Assembly: GCF_008727735.1 (NCBI RefSeq)
Contig: NZ_CP044227.1
Coordinates: 2,181,001-2,245,000 of the forward strand
Origin: Flintibacter sp. KGMB00164
GTDB taxonomy: Bacteria > Bacillota > Clostridia > Oscillospirales > Oscillospiraceae
Direction of reading: 5' to 3'
Length of the DNA: 64,000 nucleotides
This document shows positions 34,977 to 43,399 of the stretch, piece after piece. The position numbers were made by a program, and so were the translations under genes. Each line of letters opens with the position of its first letter. Position 1 is the stretch's first letter. The notes beneath the pieces were generated by a model that searched no databases, had not been told where the DNA came from, and saw only the letters and a list, made by a program, of their open reading frames with translations.

Positions 34977-35840
34977 TTATTTTTTCGACAAGTCCTGGAA
35001 GGCCAGGTTCAGATCTACGTTACCCGGAATACCGGGTACTGTCCCGGTATGGGTATACTGCCACATGGCAAAGTTATAGAAAAAGTCAGGCTTTTCATCG
35101 TACTCCGCCAGCCAGAAGGAGAATTCGTCCAGCTGGTCCAGTTGGTAGTACAGGTATCCCTGCTCCTGGTTGAAGTAGACCATGGGGGTATACCCTCCCG
35201 CCCGCACCAGCTCGCAGAAGGTCTTGGCGCACTCGGTCATGCGCTCCCCCTCGATCTCGTCAGTACGGGCCTGCTGGCCGTCAATAAACTCCCAGTCAAA
35301 GACCACCGGATAGGTCACCGGGTAGTTGCGGATGGCCTCCAGCACGTAGTCGGCCTCCTCCTCCGCCTCCCGCACCGTGGTGGCCTGGGAGAAAAAGTAC
35401 ACGCCCACGTCCAGTCCTGCCTTCAGGGCGCCTTCCATATTCTTCTGGAAGTTGGTGTCAGGCTGGATGGCTCCCTGGGAGTAGCCCCGGTAGCCCACCC
35501 GGATGATGGCAAAGTCCACCCCCGCGTCAGCCACCGCCTGCCAGTCGATCTCCCCCTGATAGACGGACACGTCTACGCCCTGGAGGGCGTCGGGATAAGA
35601 GATCCATCCGTTTTCTCCCTGCACAAAGGCCTGTGGGATATAGGTGTTGCGCTCCACCCCGTCCAGGGCAGTCATCTCCATATTGCGGTAATAAAAGGTA
35701 TCCGGCTGCTGGCTCTGCCAGAACCAGTAGCCTCCGGCGCAGGCCACCGCCAGTACCAGCAATCCGAACAGCGCCTTTCCGATGCCGGTCTGCAGCAGCG
35801 GCCGTTTTTCGCTCCGCTTTCCAGCTCCTGCCCTTCCCAT
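34977..35840 (-). CDS. Membrane-anchored GH25 lysozyme
   Basis: The 287-residue protein starts at ATG 35840, 9 nt after AGGAGG; the much longer open frame upstream is not supported. A basic N-terminus precedes one membrane segment (about 21-40, ALFGLLVLAVACAGGYWFW). The catalytic GH25 barrel starts near residue 85: GVDVSVYQGEIDW carries the first catalytic Asp, then FAIIRVGYRGYSQGAI, and PVVFDWEFIDG holds the second acidic pair. It cleaves the MurNAc-GlcNAc bond of peptidoglycan at the outer face. Confidence 0.94.
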   Translation of the reverse strand: MGRAGAGKRSEKRPLLQTGIGKALFGLLVLAVACAGGYWFWQSQQPDTFYYRNMEMTALDGVERNTYIPQAFVQGENGWISYPDALQGVDVSVYQGEIDWQAVADAGVDFAIIRVGYRGYSQGAIQPDTNFQKNMEGALKAGLDVGVYFFSQATTVREAEEEADYVLEAIRNYPVTYPVVFDWEFIDGQQARTDEIEGERMTECAKTFCELVRAGGYTPMVYFNQEQGYLYYQLDQLDEFSFWLAEYDEKPDFFYNFAMWQYTHTGTVPGIPGNVDLNLAFQDLSKK

Positions 35841-35880
35841 TCTGATAAGCCTCCTATGTTCGGCCCGGAGGCCAATACGT

Positions 35881-35925
35881 AAAATTCTCCACCCTCTCCC
35901 CCGGTTTTGGGGAAAGGGCGGAGAA
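35881..35925 (-). terminator. Terminator of the methionine operon
   Basis: The stem TTCTCCgCCCT…AGGGtGGAGAA with a short loop ends in TTTT on the minus strand, about 40 bp after the metH stop. Confidence 0.8.
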
Positions 35926-35967
35926 TATTGTACCAGTTTTCGGTTCAAAAGGCAAGCTTTCTGCCCA

Positions 35968-38361
35968 TTATCCCACCACGCGCTTGGCGATGTCCACACT
36001 CTCCTTGGCATCCCGTGCATAGAAGTCCGCGGAGATCTCCTTGGCGTACTCAGGGGTGAGCACTGCGCCGCCCACCATGATCTTGCAGGGAATCCCCGCG
36101 TCATGGAGCTGGGCGATGGTCTGGGCCATGCTCTTGAGGGTGGTGGTCATCAGGGCGGACAGGCCCACCAGGGGGGCCTCATACTTCCGGGCAGCCTCCA
36201 CCACAGCGGCAGGGTCTACGTCCCGGCCAAGGTCGATGACGGTGTAGCCGTAGTTTTCCAGCAGCACCTTGACAATGTTCTTGCCGATGTCGTGGATGTC
36301 CCCCTTCACGGTGGCCAGCACCACATTGCCGCGGCTCACATTGCCCCCCTCGCCGGTGGACAGCTTTTCCCGGATGACCTCAAAGGCGGCCTGGGCAGCA
36401 CCGGCCGACTGGATGAGCTGGGGCAGGAAAACCTTGTTCTGCTCAAAGTCGGCTCCTACCTGATCGAGAGCCGGGATAAGCACGTTATCCACAATGTCCA
36501 TAGGGGCAGTGGTCTCCAGCAGAGCGCGGGTAGCCTGGCCCGCCTCTCCCTTGAGTCCCGCGATGACCAGATCCTTGAGAGACCGTCCCGTGGACTGGGG
36601 AGCCGCCGGGGCACTCCCAGCGGTGATGGAGGTGGACACGGAGGCATTAGCGTAGGCGGCAATAAACTCCCGGGCATCGGTGTCCACATTGGTGAGCAGG
36701 TGGAAGCACCGCACCGCCGCCATCATGGCGTCCACATTGGGGTTGATGATAGGCAGGTCCAGTCCGGCGGACATGGCCATGGTGAGGAAGTTCTGGTTCA
36801 CCAGAGGCCGGGCAGGGAGACCAAAGGAGATGTTGGACACGCCCAGCACGGTTTTCAGGCCCAGCTCGGTCTTCACCCGGTGGAGGGCCTCCAGGGTTTG
36901 AGAGGCCGCCGCCTGCTCGGCGGAGACGGTGAGGGTGAGGCAGTCGATGTACACGTCCTCTCTCCGGATGCCAAGGGCCATGGCCCGCTCCAGAATGCGC
37001 TTGGCCACGTCAAAGCGGGCCTGGGCGGTCTTGGGGATGCCGTTCTCATCCAGGGTGAGGCCCACCACCGCTGCCCCGTACTTCTTCACCAGGGGCAGGA
37101 TGGTCTCCAGAGAGGCGCTTTCGCCGTTCACCGAGTTGACGATGGCCTTGCCGCAGTAGACCCGCAGGGCCTGCTCCAGCACCTTGGGGTCGGTGGAGTC
37201 CAGCTGGAGGGGAGCGTCGGTGACCCCCTGGAGGGCCTTGACGGTGCGCACCATCATGTCCGCCTCGTCGATCTCCGGCAGGCCCACATTCACGTCCAGA
37301 ATGTCGGCTCCCGCCTCGGTCTGAGCCAGAGCCTGGCCCAGCATATAGTCCACATCGCCCCGCCGGAGGGCCTCCTTCATCAGCTTCTTGCCGGTGGGGT
37401 TAATGCGCTCGCCGATGACCCGCACCCGGTCAATGGGCACGGCCTGAGTGGCGCTGCACACGGCGGCGGGGACATGGCGGGGCACCGCCTTCACCGTCTT
37501 GCCTGCCAGCTCCTTGGACAGCAGGGCGATATACTCCGGCGTGGTGCCACAGCAGCCGCCAAAGACTTTTACTCCCATGTCGGCCAGGGCGGCCAGGCTC
37601 TGGGCAAATTCCAAGGGGGTGATGTCATAGCCCGACCCATCGGGATGGGGCAGTCCGGCGTTGGGCTTGAGGACGATGGGCAGGTTGGTCCATTTCAGCA
37701 GTTCCTCCACCAGGGGGGGCATCTCCCGGGGCCCCAGAGAGCAGTTGACGCCCACAGCGTCGGCCCCCAGGCCCTCCAGGGTGAGGGCGGCGGCTGCGGG
37801 AGAACAGCCCAGGAAGGTGCGGCCGCTGGCCTCGTAGGTCATGGTGACCAGCACCGGGAGGTTGGAGTTCTCCTTGGCAGCCAGCAGGGCGGCCCGGGCC
37901 TCCTGCAGGTCGGTCATGGTCTCAATGGCGATAAGGTCGGCTCCCGCCTTCACGCCTGCCCGGACCACCTGGGCAAACAGGTCTACCGCATCTTCAAAGC
38001 CCAGCATACCGGTGGGCTCCAGCAGCTGGCCGCAGGGACCGATGTCCAGAGCCACCAGGCCCCGGCCCTGTGCCGCTTCCTTAGCCACAGTGACTGCGGC
38101 CGTCACGATCTCCTCCACGGTGCGGCCGGTGCGCTCCAGCTTCTCCCGGTTGGCCCCGAAGGTGTTGGCGTAGATGATCTGGGACCCGGCGTCCAGGTAG
38201 GCGGTGTGGATGTCCCGCAGCCAGTCGGGGTGCTCCAAAGCCACCAGTTCGGGGGTGGCGCCCACGGGCAGGCCCCGGGCCTGGAGCATGGTGCCCATGC
38301 CGCCGTCCAGCAGGACGGGGCGGTCAGTTTTTAACAGTTCAAGAAATTCCACAATGTCCAC
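35968..38361 (-). CDS. metH: Cobalamin-dependent methionine synthase lacking the activation domain
   Basis: The 797-residue protein moves a methyl group from methyltetrahydrofolate to homocysteine via cobalamin. The Hcy-binding barrel (1-290) has LLDGGMGTMLQARG and the zinc ligands GVNCSLGP and GGCCGTTPEY. The pterin domain (about 310-560) has VIGERINPTGKKLM. The B12 cap and Rossmann domain (about 580-797) have the lower axial His in DIHDIGKNIV. The C-terminal SAM-binding reactivation domain is absent and is encoded by the upstream gene. The start is GTG 38361, overlapping that gene by 23 bp. Confidence 0.97.
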   Translation of the reverse strand: MDIVEFLELLKTDRPVLLDGGMGTMLQARGLPVGATPELVALEHPDWLRDIHTAYLDAGSQIIYANTFGANREKLERTGRTVEEIVTAAVTVAKEAAQGRGLVALDIGPCGQLLEPTGMLGFEDAVDLFAQVVRAGVKAGADLIAIETMTDLQEARAALLAAKENSNLPVLVTMTYEASGRTFLGCSPAAAALTLEGLGADAVGVNCSLGPREMPPLVEELLKWTNLPIVLKPNAGLPHPDGSGYDITPLEFAQSLAALADMGVKVFGGCCGTTPEYIALLSKELAGKTVKAVPRHVPAAVCSATQAVPIDRVRVIGERINPTGKKLMKEALRRGDVDYMLGQALAQTEAGADILDVNVGLPEIDEADMMVRTVKALQGVTDAPLQLDSTDPKVLEQALRVYCGKAIVNSVNGESASLETILPLVKKYGAAVVGLTLDENGIPKTAQARFDVAKRILERAMALGIRREDVYIDCLTLTVSAEQAAASQTLEALHRVKTELGLKTVLGVSNISFGLPARPLVNQNFLTMAMSAGLDLPIINPNVDAMMAAVRCFHLLTNVDTDAREFIAAYANASVSTSITAGSAPAAPQSTGRSLKDLVIAGLKGEAGQATRALLETTAPMDIVDNVLIPALDQVGADFEQNKVFLPQLIQSAGAAQAAFEVIREKLSTGEGGNVSRGNVVLATVKGDIHDIGKNIVKVLLENYGYTVIDLGRDVDPAAVVEAARKYEAPLVGLSALMTTTLKSMAQTIAQLHDAGIPCKIMVGGAVLTPEYAKEISADFYARDAKESVDIAKRVVG

Positions 38362-39016
38362 CTGACTTTCGGTATTGGCAGCTCTCCCGGGCGGGACAGC
38401 TCAGGCAGCTGCGTACGGTTTGTTGGATCTCCCCCCGGGCGATGCCCAGAATGGCGGTCACCGATTTGCGGGGGGTCAAAATATGGCTGGCGCTGGCACA
38501 CAGGCCGATCTTTCGGGGGGCGTCCAGCAAATGAAGGATCTCCCCCTGGAGTTCCAGAGGCAGGTCGCCGTAGCCGGGGCTAAATCGGAACGGGAAGGAG
38601 CAGCCGGGGAACTGGCTCTCGATCTCCTGCTCCACCTGGTCGCACACCTGCTCCACCCCGGCTGTGGCGCAGCAGTCCAGAGCCAGAGCCCGGAGCATGT
38701 CCCGGCTCTCCCAGCGGCGGATGAGGGCGTCGGCCTGGGCGGAGAGGGTGGCGCAAAACACCGCCGCCCGCTCACAGCCCTCCAGGTGCTTGCGGAGATC
38801 CCGCCCCGGAAGGAGCAGTCCGCCCTCCAGGCGCACGCCGTCCTCCTCCAGGGTGATGTCCAGCACCCGCCCCGTCCACCGGGGACGGGCCGCCGCCTCC
38901 ATCTCCCGAGCACAGGTCTCTACCAAAGTCCGGGTTTCGGGGTCGGCCTTCTCGGCAGGGCAGCCCATGTACCGCAGCACCTCGTCCAAATCCAGAGGGG
39001 AAAGAGCGCTGATCAC
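38339..39016 (-). CDS. Stand-alone MetH reactivation (SAM-binding) domain protein
   Basis: The 225-residue protein starts at GTG 39016, 6 nt after GGAGG. It has the Met_synt_B12 activation-domain signature FRFSPGYGDLPLELQ, then LTPRKSVTAILGI. A C-terminal Cys cluster (CLSCPARESCQY, then C) may bind metal. In E. coli this domain is the C-terminus of MetH and regenerates methylcobalamin with SAM. Here it is separate, between metF and metH in the same operon, overlapping metH by 23 bp. Confidence 0.93.
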   Translation of the reverse strand: MISALSPLDLDEVLRYMGCPAEKADPETRTLVETCAREMEAAARPRWTGRVLDITLEEDGVRLEGGLLLPGRDLRKHLEGCERAAVFCATLSAQADALIRRWESRDMLRALALDCCATAGVEQVCDQVEQEIESQFPGCSFPFRFSPGYGDLPLELQGEILHLLDAPRKIGLCASASHILTPRKSVTAILGIARGEIQQTVRSCLSCPARESCQYRKSGGHCGIS

Positions 39017-39031
39017 AGGGTACCTCCTAAA

Positions 39032-39901
39032 TTATACGCGGCGGATGGAGGCCACGCTGTCGCTGATCTGCTTGGCCACCTGGGGATTATTCATGGTGTA
39101 GAGATGGATGCCATCTACCCCGGCGGCAATGAGGTCAGAGATCTGGTCGATGGCGTAGGCGATGCCGGCCTCCCGCAGGGCCTCGGGGTGGTCGCCATAC
39201 CGGGCCAGCAGCCGGGTGAGCTTGTGGGGCAGGGAAGCGCCGCACATAGACACCATGCGCTCGATGGAGGCTTTGTTCAGCACCGGCATGATACCTGCCT
39301 CGATGGGCACTTCGATGCCGGCCAGGCGGCAGCGCTCCAGGAAGCGGAAGAAGTCGTCGTTGTCAAAGAAAAGCTGGCTGACCAGGTGCTGGGCGCCCGC
39401 GTCCACCTTCTTCTTCAGATGGCGCACATCGGTAATGAGGTCAGGGCTTTCGGGATGTCCCTCGGGGTAGCAGGCGCCGGACACACCGAAATCACCCCGG
39501 CGGCGGATGAAGGCCACCAACTCGTCGGCGTGGGCAAAGTCGGTCTTGGGCGGGAAGTTGGGATTGCGGTCGCCCCGGAGAGCCAGCACATTCTCCACGC
39601 CGTCCTGCTTGAGACCGGCCAGCAGCTCGGTGACCTCTCCCTTGGTGCAGGCCACACAGGTGACGTGAGCCATGGCGGGGATATGGTACTGGTTCTGGAT
39701 GATGGAGGCGATCTCACGGGTGGACTGGTTCACCGTGCTGGAGCCGCCTGCGCCGTAAGTGACGCTGATGAAGTCGGGCTTGATATCCTTCAAGCCGTCC
39801 AAGGTTTTATAAATGCTGTCCACGGGGCTGGTCTTCTTGGGAGGGAACACCTCACAGGAGAAGACGGTCTTGCCTTTTCCGAACAGTTCTGCAATTTTCA
39901 T
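39032..39901 (-). CDS. metF: 5,10-methylenetetrahydrofolate reductase
   Basis: The 289-residue FAD barrel enzyme makes the methyl donor for MetH. Motifs: FSCEVFPPKK with the catalytic Glu near residue 18, FISVTYGAGGSS, and LALRGD. It is the first gene of metF-activation protein-metH, with 15 bp before the next gene. The upstream region carries a structured repeat rather than a recognisable SAM or B12 riboswitch. Confidence 0.96.
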   Translation of the reverse strand: MKIAELFGKGKTVFSCEVFPPKKTSPVDSIYKTLDGLKDIKPDFISVTYGAGGSSTVNQSTREIASIIQNQYHIPAMAHVTCVACTKGEVTELLAGLKQDGVENVLALRGDRNPNFPPKTDFAHADELVAFIRRRGDFGVSGACYPEGHPESPDLITDVRHLKKKVDAGAQHLVSQLFFDNDDFFRFLERCRLAGIEVPIEAGIMPVLNKASIERMVSMCGASLPHKLTRLLARYGDHPEALREAGIAYAIDQISDLIAAGVDGIHLYTMNNPQVAKQISDSVASIRRV

Positions 39902-40264
39902 GGGATATGCCTTCTTTCTAAACTGGTTTTCTACGGTTTCGCCCGGCAGGGCGGGAAACGGGTGTTCCTTTCTGAACGATCAGAAAGGAACCAAAGAATC
40001 GCCGGGGGACTCCTTCGATGAACACCTGGCTTGCGCCGGTGTCCATAGGCGTCGTCCCCCGGACCCCCGATTACGGGGGACGCACTCCTGAAGGGCTAGT
40101 GCTGATTTTCCGGCGGGCAAAATCTGGATAACTGGTCCTCCTTGCCTCGGGGACACTGGCCCCTATGTATGCAAAATTTAAAAAATCTGCGTTGCGATTA
40201 CACCGCCTGGTGCGGCAGAGCTGTGGCAGTTGGCTTGTTTACGCGCCTGCCTTTGGGCCTCTGC
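39902..40264. other. Structured intergenic region upstream of metF
   Basis: No gene is apparent in this stretch. It contains a 12-bp perfect hairpin GTTCCTTTCTGA-ACGA-TCAGAAAGGAAC (39964-39991). A longer foldback CCGGGGGAC…GTCCCCCGG (40002-40010 with 40054-40062) encloses an ACACC…GGTGT stem. A CCCCC…GGGGG hairpin lies at 40064-40079. The clustered palindromes look like a small inserted, MITE-like element. I see no metF promoter with good boxes. Confidence 0.6.
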
Positions 40265-40328
40265 CCCAGAGGCAAAACGAAGTTTTGCGCAAATTTCTTT
40301 TGCCTACTTTTCTTTCAAGAAAAGTAGG
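40265..40328 (-). repeat. 3'-UTR two-hairpin element, copy D (after ggt)
   Basis: In ggt sense, hairpin 1 (CCTACTTTTCTTtcAAGAAAAGTAGG with a changed stem, 40328-40303) starts at the base after the stop codon. Hairpin 2 (GCAAAAC-TTC-GTTTTGC) is at 40288-40272. The stem of hairpin 1 differs from copies A-C but the architecture and linker are kept. Confidence 0.8.
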
Positions 40329-41957
40329 TTACCAGGCGGCAACGGAGCCGTCACAGCGGGGCTCGGTACCGGCGGCCAGCAGGCCGTTGTCCGTGCGCCA
40401 GATGATCTCTCCACGGCCCATATCCACGTTCCGGTTGGCGATCTCCACCTCGTGGCCCATGTCTTCCAAGCCTAAAGCCACATGGGCGGGCACCTCCCGC
40501 TCCAGCTGGATGTGCTTGCCGCCGATCCACTGCATCCGGGGCGCGTCCAGGCACTCCTGGGGGTTCATGTGGTAGTCAATGGTGTTAACGATGACCTGCA
40601 CATGGCCCTGAGGCTGCATAAAGGCCCCCATAACTCCAAAGGGACCCACGGCCTCATTGTCCTTGGTCAGGAAACCGGGGATGATGGTGTGGTAGGACCG
40701 CTTGCCTCCTGCCAGACAGTTGTCGCTCTGTTCATCCAGCGAGAAGTTGCCTCCCCGGTTCTGCAAAGAAATGCCGGTGCCCGGAATAGCCACACCGGAG
40801 CCAAAGGTGGTGTAGTTGCTCTGGATGAAGGAGACCATGTTGCCCTGTGGGTCGGCGGTGCACAGATAGACCGTGCCGCCACAGGAGGGGTCGCCCGCCT
40901 GGGGCAGGATAGCCTTGTCGGTGATGAGAGCGCGCCGCTTGGCGGCGTACTCCTCGCTGAGCAGGTCCTCCACCCGGGTCTTCATGTACTTGGGATCGGC
41001 CACATAGGTCTTTGTGTCGGCAAAGGCCAGCTTGATGGACTCCAAAATCTTGTGGTAGGTCTCCGGGCAGTCCCGCTGCTCCGGCATAGACAGCCCTTTC
41101 AGGATATTGAGGGCCATGAGCACCGTGATGCCGTGGCCGTTGGGCGGGATCTCCCACACCCGGTAGCCCTTATAGTCCGTAGAGATGGGCTCCACCCACT
41201 CGGGGTGGTAATTCCGGAAATCCTCTTCGCTGAAGTAACCCCCGGTCTCCCGGCTAAAGGCCACGATCTTCTCCATCAGCGCGCCCCGGTAGTAGCTCTC
41301 GCAGTTGGTGGCTGCCAGCTCCTCCAGAGTCTGGGCATACTCCTCCCAACGGAAGATGTCACCGGAGCGGTAGGGAGTGCCGTCCTCCTTTAAAAATACC
41401 TTCCGCCACCAGGCGTGGGGGGCGGGGTTTTGCTCCATAGCGGCCAAAATGCGCTTGGAGTCCTTCTCCCACTGGGGCTGGAGGTTCACCTGAACCGGCA
41501 CCCCATCCCGGGCTGAGGCGATGGCGGGGGCAAAGAGCTCTTTCAGGGGCTTGGTGCCAAAGCGGCGGTTCAGCTCCGCCCACCCTGCCGGGGCACCCGG
41601 CACCATGGTGGGGATCCAGCCCGTCTTGGGCATCTGGTCAAAGCCCAGCTCCCGCACCAGCTTCGCCGACAGATTCCTGGGTGCCCGACCGCTGGCATTG
41701 AGGCCGTAGAGCTTCTGCTCCGCCTCGATCCACACCAGGGCAAAGCAGTCAGAGCCCAGGCCGTTGCCAGTGGGCTCCAGCAGAGGCATGGCAGCGGCCA
41801 TGGCCACCGCCGCGTCCACCGCGTTGCCCCCTGCCTTCATCACATCCAGGCCGATCTGTGCCCCCTGTGGAATGGAGGTACAGGCCGCCGCATGGCGGGC
41901 GTAGACCATATTGCGGCGGGAGGGGTAGGCGTATTTCTGGCTGTCAAAGTTCGGCAT
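40329..41957 (-). CDS. ggt: Gamma-glutamyltransferase-family protein
   Basis: The 542-residue Ntn hydrolase starts at ATG 41957 (MPNFDSQKY) after GGAGGGGATCGGT. The large-subunit half has LDVMKAGGNAVDAAVAMA and GNGLGSD. The autoprocessing nucleophile Thr is in CGGTVYLCTADPQGNMVS (about residue 365), followed by FGSGVAIPGTGISLQNRG. No signal peptide is evident, so the protein is likely cytoplasmic, unlike E. coli GGT. Substrate may be glutathione-like or another gamma-glutamyl compound. It precedes repeat copy D. Confidence 0.94.
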   Translation of the reverse strand: MPNFDSQKYAYPSRRNMVYARHAAACTSIPQGAQIGLDVMKAGGNAVDAAVAMAAAMPLLEPTGNGLGSDCFALVWIEAEQKLYGLNASGRAPRNLSAKLVRELGFDQMPKTGWIPTMVPGAPAGWAELNRRFGTKPLKELFAPAIASARDGVPVQVNLQPQWEKDSKRILAAMEQNPAPHAWWRKVFLKEDGTPYRSGDIFRWEEYAQTLEELAATNCESYYRGALMEKIVAFSRETGGYFSEEDFRNYHPEWVEPISTDYKGYRVWEIPPNGHGITVLMALNILKGLSMPEQRDCPETYHKILESIKLAFADTKTYVADPKYMKTRVEDLLSEEYAAKRRALITDKAILPQAGDPSCGGTVYLCTADPQGNMVSFIQSNYTTFGSGVAIPGTGISLQNRGGNFSLDEQSDNCLAGGKRSYHTIIPGFLTKDNEAVGPFGVMGAFMQPQGHVQVIVNTIDYHMNPQECLDAPRMQWIGGKHIQLEREVPAHVALGLEDMGHEVEIANRNVDMGRGEIIWRTDNGLLAAGTEPRCDGSVAAW

Positions 41958-41970
41958 ACCGATCCCCTCC

Positions 41971-42444
41971 TCAGCCCGCCTGGTTGGATTTGCCCGTCCA
42001 CTGAGCGACCTCCAGGGCAAATACCGCGGTGCGGTCCACCGCATCATCCGGGAAGTCCCAGGTCCGGCCGGTCATGTGCTCCATGACCGCACCCAGTCCA
42101 ACCTTCTTCTCCTCCCGGTCTGTGAGCGGCCGGATCATGCCGGAGCCCATAATACTCCGGTAGGTAAAGCTGTGGCCGCAGGCAGTGTCGGCAGTACGCA
42201 GGGCGTGGCCGCAGTCCAACTCAAAGGCCACCACGCCGCCCTGACGGAAGGCATCTACTTTTCTTCCCTCCGGAGCAGAGTGGACAAACAGGGTAAGCTT
42301 CTCTCCCTCCAGCCGATAGCCGAAGTTCATGGGGACAATAAACAGCCCCGCTTCATCCTGGGCAGCAATGCGCACCGCGTCGCACTCCTTTAAAATATCT
42401 TCCAGCTGATCCAGATCCCGGATCTCCCGGTCTTTCCGTCTCAT
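41971..42444 (-). CDS. PNPOx-fold flavoprotein, NimA-like
   Basis: The 157-residue protein begins MRRKDREIRDLDQLEDILKE, typical of Nim/PNPOx-like proteins. VRIAAQDEAGLFIVPMNFGY and LTLFVHSAPEGRKVDAF correspond to the split barrel, and FELDCG follows. Family members reduce nitroimidazoles or bind flavin/haem; the natural substrate is unknown. It is 13 bp from ggt and 13 bp from xth on the same strand, so the three probably share one transcript. Confidence 0.85.
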   Translation of the reverse strand: MRRKDREIRDLDQLEDILKECDAVRIAAQDEAGLFIVPMNFGYRLEGEKLTLFVHSAPEGRKVDAFRQGGVVAFELDCGHALRTADTACGHSFTYRSIMGSGMIRPLTDREEKKVGLGAVMEHMTGRTWDFPDDAVDRTAVFALEVAQWTGKSNQAG

Positions 42445-42457
42445 CCCGCTCCCTCCT

Positions 42458-43216
42458 TTAAATATCCAGCTCCAACAGGACGGGGCAGTGGTCGCTGCCC
42501 TCTACCTGGGTGAGGATCTCCGCCCGCTTGATGGCGTTTTGCAGGCGGTCGGATACGATAAAGTAGTCGATGCGCCACCCCGCGTTCTTCTTCCGGGCCT
42601 GGAACCGGTAGGACCACCAGGAGTATACCCCTTCCAGGTCGGGATAGAGGAAGCGGAAGGTGTCGGTGAAGCCGGAGGAGAGCAGAGTGGTCATTTTCTC
42701 CCGCTCCTGATCGGTAAAGCCGGCGTTCATGCGGTTGGTCTTGGGGTTTTTCAGGTCGATCTCCCGGTGGGCCACGTTGAGGTCGCCGCAGTAGATGACC
42801 GGCTTGACCTTGTCCAGCTCCATGAGGTAGGCGCGCAGGTCGTCCTCCCACTCCATGCGGTAGTCCAAACGCTTGAGCTCACTCTGGGAGTTGGGGGTGT
42901 AGCAGCACACCAGATAGAACTTCTCATATTCCAGGGTGATGAGCCGCCCCTCGTGGTCGTGCTCCTCTTTCCCCATGCCGTAGCGCACCGCCAAAGGCTG
43001 GTGGGGAGTAAAGACGGCGGTACCCGAGTACCCCTTCTTTTCCGCGGAGTTCCAGTACTCCAACATATTCTCCCCCAGGTCCACGTCGGCTTGGCCTTGC
43101 TCCATCTTGGTCTCCTGCAGGCAGCAGAAATCCGGCTTTTGTTCCTGATAAAAGTCCAAAAACCCCTTTTTCAAACAGGCCCGCAGGCCATTTACGTTCC
43201 ATGAGATCAATTTCAT
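42458..43216 (-). CDS. xth: Exodeoxyribonuclease III / AP endonuclease
   Basis: The 252-residue enzyme starts at ATG 43216 ([13 protein letters not shown]). EEP-superfamily motifs are present: [19 protein letters not shown] with the metal Glu, [14 protein letters not shown], and the final [11 protein letters not shown] with the catalytic Asp-His. It incises abasic sites and trims 3' ends in base-excision repair. It is the first gene of the run xth-nim-ggt, with its own promoter, divergent from asnA. Confidence 0.97.
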   Translation of the reverse strand: MKLISWNVNGLRACLKKGFLDFYQEQKPDFCCLQETKMEQGQADVDLGENMLEYWNSAEKKGYSGTAVFTPHQPLAVRYGMGKEEHDHEGRLITLEYEKFYLVCCYTPNSQSELKRLDYRMEWEDDLRAYLMELDKVKPVIYCGDLNVAHREIDLKNPKTNRMNAGFTDQEREKMTTLLSSGFTDTFRFLYPDLEGVYSWWSYRFQARKKNAGWRIDYFIVSDRLQNAIKRAEILTQVEGSDHCPVLLELDI

Positions 43217-43258
43217 CCGGTCGCTCTCCCCTTTCCTGAGCGTAAAATTACTTGTCCC

Positions 43259-43287
43259 ATTATACGTGACGGATGACAAATTGGCAA
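43259..43287 (-). promoter_or_regulatory. Promoter of the xth run
   Basis: Minus-strand TTGCCA (43287-43282), a 17-bp spacer and TATAAT (43264-43259). Confidence 0.75.
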
Positions 43288-43294
43288 GAAGCGA

Positions 43295-43323
43295 TTGCAA
43301 TTCCTGCAAAGGCGCATTATAAT
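43295..43323 (+). promoter_or_regulatory. Promoter of asnA
   Basis: TTGCAA (43295-43300), a 17-bp spacer and a perfect TATAAT (43318-43323) lie back to back with the xth promoter. Confidence 0.8.
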
Positions 43324-43399
43324 ATGTTCCATTGAAATCCGCTCCATGCGCTTCAATTCGTATCGTAACGCAATTCTAAATAAAGGAGGCTCCATTTCT

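Noticed and set aside
39902-40264. SAM or cobalamin riboswitch before metF
   Set aside because: None of the conserved motifs (SAM-I core, B12 box) could be found; the palindromes there fit a repeat element better.
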